Assembly: GCA_964387935.1 (NCBI GenBank)
Contig: CAYLZN010000261.1
Location: forward strand, 1 to 8,419
Direction of reading: 5' to 3'
Source: CAYLZN01 sp964387935
Lineage (GTDB): Bacteria > Acidobacteriota > Vicinamibacteria > Vicinamibacterales > JAFNAJ01
Length of the DNA: 8,419 nucleotides
Part shown: one piece after another, positions 5,591 through 8,419 of the stretch
Position numbering within the stretch: position 1 is the stretch's first letter
Layout of the letters: each line of letters opens with the position of its first letter
The notes under the pieces: generated by a model
Told to the model about the DNA's origin: nothing
The model's input: only the letters and a program-made list of their open reading frames with translations
Databases searched by the model: none
Translations under genes and position numbers: made by a program

Positions 5591-6229
5591 TTGCCCTTCC
5601 CCGCGTATGCCCTGATCTCCGAAGACGAGTTCCGCACCCGCTTCAACGCTGGCGGGCTCGACCAGAAAGAGAACATCGAGGCGGCCATCATCTCGGCGAC
5701 GCTCGAACTGGAGCGTCTCTCCGATCGGCTGTTCGTCTCGCGCGGGAGCATCACGGAGTACCACACGATCCGGTCAAGCGAGCGGTTCGAGGAGCTGTGG
5801 CTCGGGCAGTATCCCTTTCTCTCATTCACCACGGTCCACGAGGACACGAGCAGCCCGCCAACCTACGGGGCGCCGACGTTGCTGGTGGCCGGGACCGACT
5901 ACCAGACTGTAGCCCCCGACCGCATCCGACGCCTGAGTGGCGGTGGCGGCGGCGCCTGGTGGGCGCCCGGCAACCGTTCCGTCCGCGTGGTGTACACCGC
6001 CGGTTACGCGAACACCGCCGCGGTGCCCTACGACCTGAAGCAGCTCTGCTTTGAGTTGGCCGCCCTGATCTTCAGCGAGAACGACAAGAAGCGCTGGGGC
6101 GTGCAAGCCCAGACGGACGCGGCCGGGAATTACCAGCGGTTCCTGGGCCACATCACCCCCGACATGGAAGCGCGCATCAACCGCTATCGGCGGATCGAGT
6201 TCCACCGGACGTGGGAGGTCGCGGAGTGA
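5591..6229 (+). CDS. Head-tail connector (HK97 gp6-like adaptor)
   Basis: Adaptors of this family form a ring under the portal after packaging and provide the platform for head closure. The 212-residue product has the family plan: an N-terminal helical part with DEFRTRF and IEAAIISATLELERLSDRLF (about 29-48), a middle beta region with a GTDYQ strand, a glycine-rich loop (SGGGGGAWW), the hallmark VRVVYTAGYAN (131-141), and a VPYDLKQLCFELAALIF helix. It is somewhat longer than the 110-190 residues of many relatives, with an added C-terminal helix (MEARINRYRRIEF). The TTG start has GGAAGGA 10 bases upstream; no better start exists before the first conserved helix. The last bases contain the GGGAGG of the next gene, which it overlaps as GTGA. 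Family call is good; exact ring position inferred from order. Confidence 0.82.
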   Translation: MPFPAYALISEDEFRTRFNAGGLDQKENIEAAIISATLELERLSDRLFVSRGSITEYHTIRSSERFEELWLGQYPFLSFTTVHEDTSSPPTYGAPTLLVAGTDYQTVAPDRIRRLSGGGGGAWWAPGNRSVRVVYTAGYANTAAVPYDLKQLCFELAALIFSENDKKRWGVQAQTDAAGNYQRFLGHITPDMEARINRYRRIEFHRTWEVAE

Positions 6230-6720
6230 TCGACCTGTCCCTGCAGGTGAAGGGGCTCGAGCACCTGATCGAGACGAGCAAGTCCTTCCAGCGTCGGCTG
6301 CCCAACGCTGTGCTGAACGGGATCCGCCGCCCCCTGCGCCGGCGTCTCACGAAGATCAAGCAGCGCATCCGGCGCGAGACGGGCATCGGGCGGAACGTGT
6401 TCGGCGGCAAGGGCAACGGCTCTGGGCTGGATCGCATCGTGAAGATGATTCGGCCTAAGGTCGGGGATTCCCGCACGGTCGTCACGGGTGTTCGGCTTAC
6501 CGGATTCGCGTCGCTGCTCGAGCAGGGCGGGCGCATCAAGCCGCACCTCATCAAGCGGGCCTGGGGACGCGCCACGGTCAAGCACCCCGGCGCAGACGTG
6601 CGCGCCCACTACATCGCGACGCAGGTTCTGAACGGAGCAGCGGAGGAGATCGTCCGCGAGGTCACGGTCGACGTGAACAAGCTGAAGCAGAAGGTCTTCG
6701 GTGGGGAGTACGCGGCGTGA
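6226..6720 (+). CDS. HK97 gp10-like head-closure / tail-component protein
   Basis: Proteins of this group act at the head-tail junction or tail completion stage of siphophages. The GTG start overlaps the connector stop (GTGA) with GGGAGG 7 bases before it; a GTG 15 bases earlier is discarded because it lies before that site. The product is 164 residues and very basic at the front: VKGLEHLIETSKSFQRRLP (8-26) is the usual entry helix, then an arginine-rich helix (RRPLRRRLTKIKQRIRRETG). The conserved-looking GVRLTGFASLLEQGGRIKPH (88-107) corresponds to the LE-x-G-x-x-x-x-PH segment of gp10-like proteins. The C-terminal part is helical (EEIVREVTVDVNKLKQKVF). Gene order directly after the connector and before a terminator-like gene supports the call. 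Sequence similarity is moderate by eye. Confidence 0.62.
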   Translation: MIDLSLQVKGLEHLIETSKSFQRRLPNAVLNGIRRPLRRRLTKIKQRIRRETGIGRNVFGGKGNGSGLDRIVKMIRPKVGDSRTVVTGVRLTGFASLLEQGGRIKPHLIKRAWGRATVKHPGADVRAHYIATQVLNGAAEEIVREVTVDVNKLKQKVFGGEYAA

Positions 6721-7199
6721 ACACCCACGAGACCGTCATGGCCGCGATCAGGCAGCAGCTCGTGGACAAGGTCGTCGCGGCAGCCGGCTACGCGCATCCG
6801 CCGGAAGCGGTCCTGCGCTTGGTGTTCATGCCCGAGGGCTGGGCTCCAGACGAGACGTACCGCGTCGCTTACTACATGTGGCCCGAGGCCGAGCTGACGC
6901 GGCTGGGCCCGTCGTCGTGCGAGAAGACGAGCGACCTGCAGGTCGCGATCCGCGCGTGTCGACGGATGGAGTTGGCGAGCGAGAACCCCAACGCACAGGA
7001 CCAGCAGCGGTGGCAGTTCGCGGCCGACATGTTCACGGACATCCGGGAGGCGATCTTCGAGGACCCCACGTTCGGCAACGTGGCGCGACACCTCGCGGAC
7101 AACCAGATCAGCGTGGACTATCAGAACTTCGACGCGGCGTACGCGATCGCCGACGTGCGCTTCGTCGTTCGGTTCGCGATGAACCGGCCGGGCCGCTGA
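6717..7199 (+). CDS. Putative tail terminator (gpU / HK97 gp11-like position)
   Basis: Tail terminators cap the tail tube once it reaches full length and dock it to the head. I place this here mainly by order: it follows the gp10-like gene and precedes the tail tube candidate. The 160-residue product has no signature I can name with certainty. It shows an N-terminal helix (ETVMAAIRQQLVDKVV), a beta region (LRLVFMPEGW, YRVAYYMWPEAE), a helix-rich middle (QQRWQFAADMFTDIREAIF), and a closing strand pair YAIADVRFVVRFAMN, a plausible terminator-like ending. The Cys residues do not form a motif. GTG overlaps the previous stop as GTGA, with GGGGAG 8 bases upstream. Alternatives are another neck protein or a minor tail protein. 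The gene is certain; the role is tentative. Confidence 0.5.
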   Translation: MNTHETVMAAIRQQLVDKVVAAAGYAHPPEAVLRLVFMPEGWAPDETYRVAYYMWPEAELTRLGPSSCEKTSDLQVAIRACRRMELASENPNAQDQQRWQFAADMFTDIREAIFEDPTFGNVARHLADNQISVDYQNFDAAYAIADVRFVVRFAMNRPGR

Positions 7200-7546
7200 T
7201 GCCCTGCTGCGGGAACGTGTCGGAGGAGGACATCGCCAGCGTAGCGGCGATCGGACGGGAGGGAAAGGCGATGAGCGCACCGAAGGACGGCGGGTCGGTG
7301 GAGTTGTACACGCAGATCCGCGGCAAGGAAACGCAGATCGGCTGGTACGGCGTCGCCACGAACACGACCCCGTGCGTCGTGCCCGAGTCGGTGGCTGCTG
7401 AGTTGGCCGAGGACAAGACGCTCGGGCCGGCCCCGCTGGCCCCGCTTCCCCAGGAGGCGGCCGTGCCCGCCGAAGACGTGGCCGCCGAAACGGCCGAGGA
7501 CGAAGGAACGCAGCCGCGTCGGCGCGAGCGGCGCTCGAAGGAGTAG
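7199..7546 (+). CDS. Small phage protein with N-terminal CCG motif and acidic/basic tail
   Basis: Two starts compete. The ATG used here overlaps the previous stop (TGATG), lacks a good Shine-Dalgarno, and gives 115 residues beginning MPCCGN. The ATG at 7271 has a strong GGGAGGGAAAGG just upstream and gives 91 residues without the cysteines. I prefer the longer form because small phage structural-cluster proteins often begin with a CCG motif followed by a short beta domain, and that domain is present: VELYTQIRGKETQIGWYG, then CVVPESVAAELAED. This is pattern memory, not a search. The rest is Ala/Glu/Pro-rich and ends in a basic RRRERRSKE. Function unknown. The stop lies within the ribosome site region of the tail tube candidate, which is in the same frame one codon later; both starts could be used. 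Confidence 0.6.
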   Translation: MPCCGNVSEEDIASVAAIGREGKAMSAPKDGGSVELYTQIRGKETQIGWYGVATNTTPCVVPESVAAELAEDKTLGPAPLAPLPQEAAVPAEDVAAETAEDEGTQPRRRERRSKE

Positions 7547-7549
7547 GTC

Positions 7550-8419
7550 ATGGCTTTCACGACGCCCCCTCGTACCACCGACTACACGCACTTCGCCGAG
7601 GTGGAGGCGACGTACGCGGACATCGCCGCCACGCCATCGGCCGGAGATGCGTTCCGCTCCCGGACCAAGAACCTCGGGTTCAAGAGCGTGGTCGCCCGGC
7701 TCGACCGGGACCAGGACGCGGACCGATCGGCCAGCGTCCATTCGACGGCGCTCGGTCGACGCTCGGCGTCGTTCGAGTTCGAGGCCGCTCTCTGCCCGTC
7801 CGGTGTGACCGGAACGCCCACCGCACCCGACATGGGCGAGTTCTTCCGCGCCCACCTCGGGCTACAGGCCGTAGGGGTCGGGCACAGCACCCGGACCACC
7901 GGGAGCACCACCACGGTCCTGGAGGGGACAGCCGGCGCGGTTGCCGCGCTCGGACTGGTAGTGGGTGACTTCATCGCCGTGGACGTTTCCGCAGCCGTCG
8001 GAATCGAGCTGCGCCAGGTGACTGCGATCGCCACGGACCAGATCACCGTCGATCGCGCCCTGAGCGGGGCTCCCGCCAGCGGCAGGGCCATCTACGGATG
8101 CGTCACCTACAAGCTGAGCAAGAGCACGCTGCTCTCGATGATCCTCTACTCGTACCTGGACGGGGACTTCGAGCACCTGTGCGCCGGGGCGGCCGTGGCG
8201 GACATGGAGATCACCTACGACCTGGGCAACGAGACGCCCGAGCCCATGGTGAAGTTCTCCGGACCCGCCGCGCGGGTCGAGACGCTGGCGACATCGATCC
8301 CCACGCCCACGCTCTCCACGAACCGCGGCATCGGGCCGGCCGTCGCCTACGCGTGGATCGGCGCCACGAAGACGTGCATCACCAAGCTCGCGCTCAAGAG
8401 CAACAACGGGCAGGAGCTG
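7550..8419 (+). CDS. Probable major tail protein (tail tube), 3' end cut by window
   Basis: Tail tube subunits stack as rings to form the DNA conduit. AAGGAG ends 6 bases before the ATG, and 290 codons are open to the edge without a stop. Supporting segments: RSASFEFEAALCPSGVTGTP (70-89) followed by DMGEFFRAHLG, resembling the 'tube protein, ligand/PDMG' stretch of actinophage and proteobacterial tail proteins. A Thr-rich beta region follows (about 115-190: STTTVLEG, LVVGDFIAVDV, RQVTAIATDQITVDRALSG, VTYKLSK), in the style of a VGD...VTAI...TYKL repeat, then LDGDFEHLCAGAAVADMEITYDLG and EPMVKFSGPA, the self-assembly strands ending in the FSG motif. Position after a terminator candidate is the expected one. 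A minor tail protein is the alternative. Confidence 0.7.
   Translation, partial: MAFTTPPRTTDYTHFAEVEATYADIAATPSAGDAFRSRTKNLGFKSVVARLDRDQDADRSASVHSTALGRRSASFEFEAALCPSGVTGTPTAPDMGEFFRAHLGLQAVGVGHSTRTTGSTTTVLEGTAGAVAALGLVVGDFIAVDVSAAVGIELRQVTAIATDQITVDRALSGAPASGRAIYGCVTYKLSKSTLLSMILYSYLDGDFEHLCAGAAVADMEITYDLGNETPEPMVKFSGPAARVETLATSIPTPTLSTNRGIGPAVAYAWIGATKTCITKLALKSNNGQEL

Noticed and set aside
1..8419. CRISPR arrays, insertion sequences, attachment sites
   Set aside because: I saw no regularly spaced repeats, no transposase frame with terminal inverted repeats, and no integrase or tRNA end.

Overview
The window is one co-oriented segment of the head and head-to-tail assembly module of a tailed, double-stranded DNA phage or prophage with HK97-type morphogenesis. 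All supported genes lie on the + strand and are tightly packed, many with ATGA, GTGA or TTGA stop/start overlaps. The DNA is GC-rich by eye, every visible stop is TGA or TAG (no TAA), and GTG and TTG starts are common. This fits a phage of a high-GC bacterium such as an actinobacterium or proteobacterium, but the sequence does not fix the host. The order portal, maturation protease, major capsid, connector, gp10-like protein, tail terminator candidate, tail tube candidate is the classic siphovirus (long non-contractile tail) order.

Layout: (1-342) the C-terminal end of a GT-A type glycosyltransferase. (339-2084) an HK97-family portal with a long helical C-terminal extension. (2071-2700) prohead protease. 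(2701-2892) a proline-rich small ORF lying in the protease frame directly after its TAG. (2892-3446) a class I SAM methyltransferase. (3443-3655) a 70-residue orphan. (3652-3864) a ribbon-helix-helix-like small protein. (3865-4058) the only long non-coding gap, full of inverted repeats. (4059-5300) major capsid protein. (5301-5374) a gap with a strong GC hairpin. (5375-5587) a small conserved-type phage protein. (5591-6229) head-tail connector. (6226-6720) HK97 gp10-like protein. (6717-7199) probable tail terminator. (7199-7546) a small protein starting with a CCG motif. (7550-end) a probable tail tube protein cut by the window edge.

How they fit together: the portal nucleates the procapsid, the capsid protein assembles through its N-terminal delta/scaffold segment, and the protease removes that segment. 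The connector, gp10-like and terminator candidates then close the head and join it to the tail tube. The glycosyltransferase and methyltransferase on either side of the portal/protease pair are not needed for assembly; they may modify a surface glycan, the virion or another target.

The least ordinary part is 3443-4058: two small genes, one probably DNA-binding, followed by a leader with several hairpins, one of which can pair with the Shine-Dalgarno sequence of the capsid gene. With the 11-bp hairpin just after the capsid stop, the capsid cistron is bracketed by RNA structure. Regulation there is inference, but the base pairing is visible.
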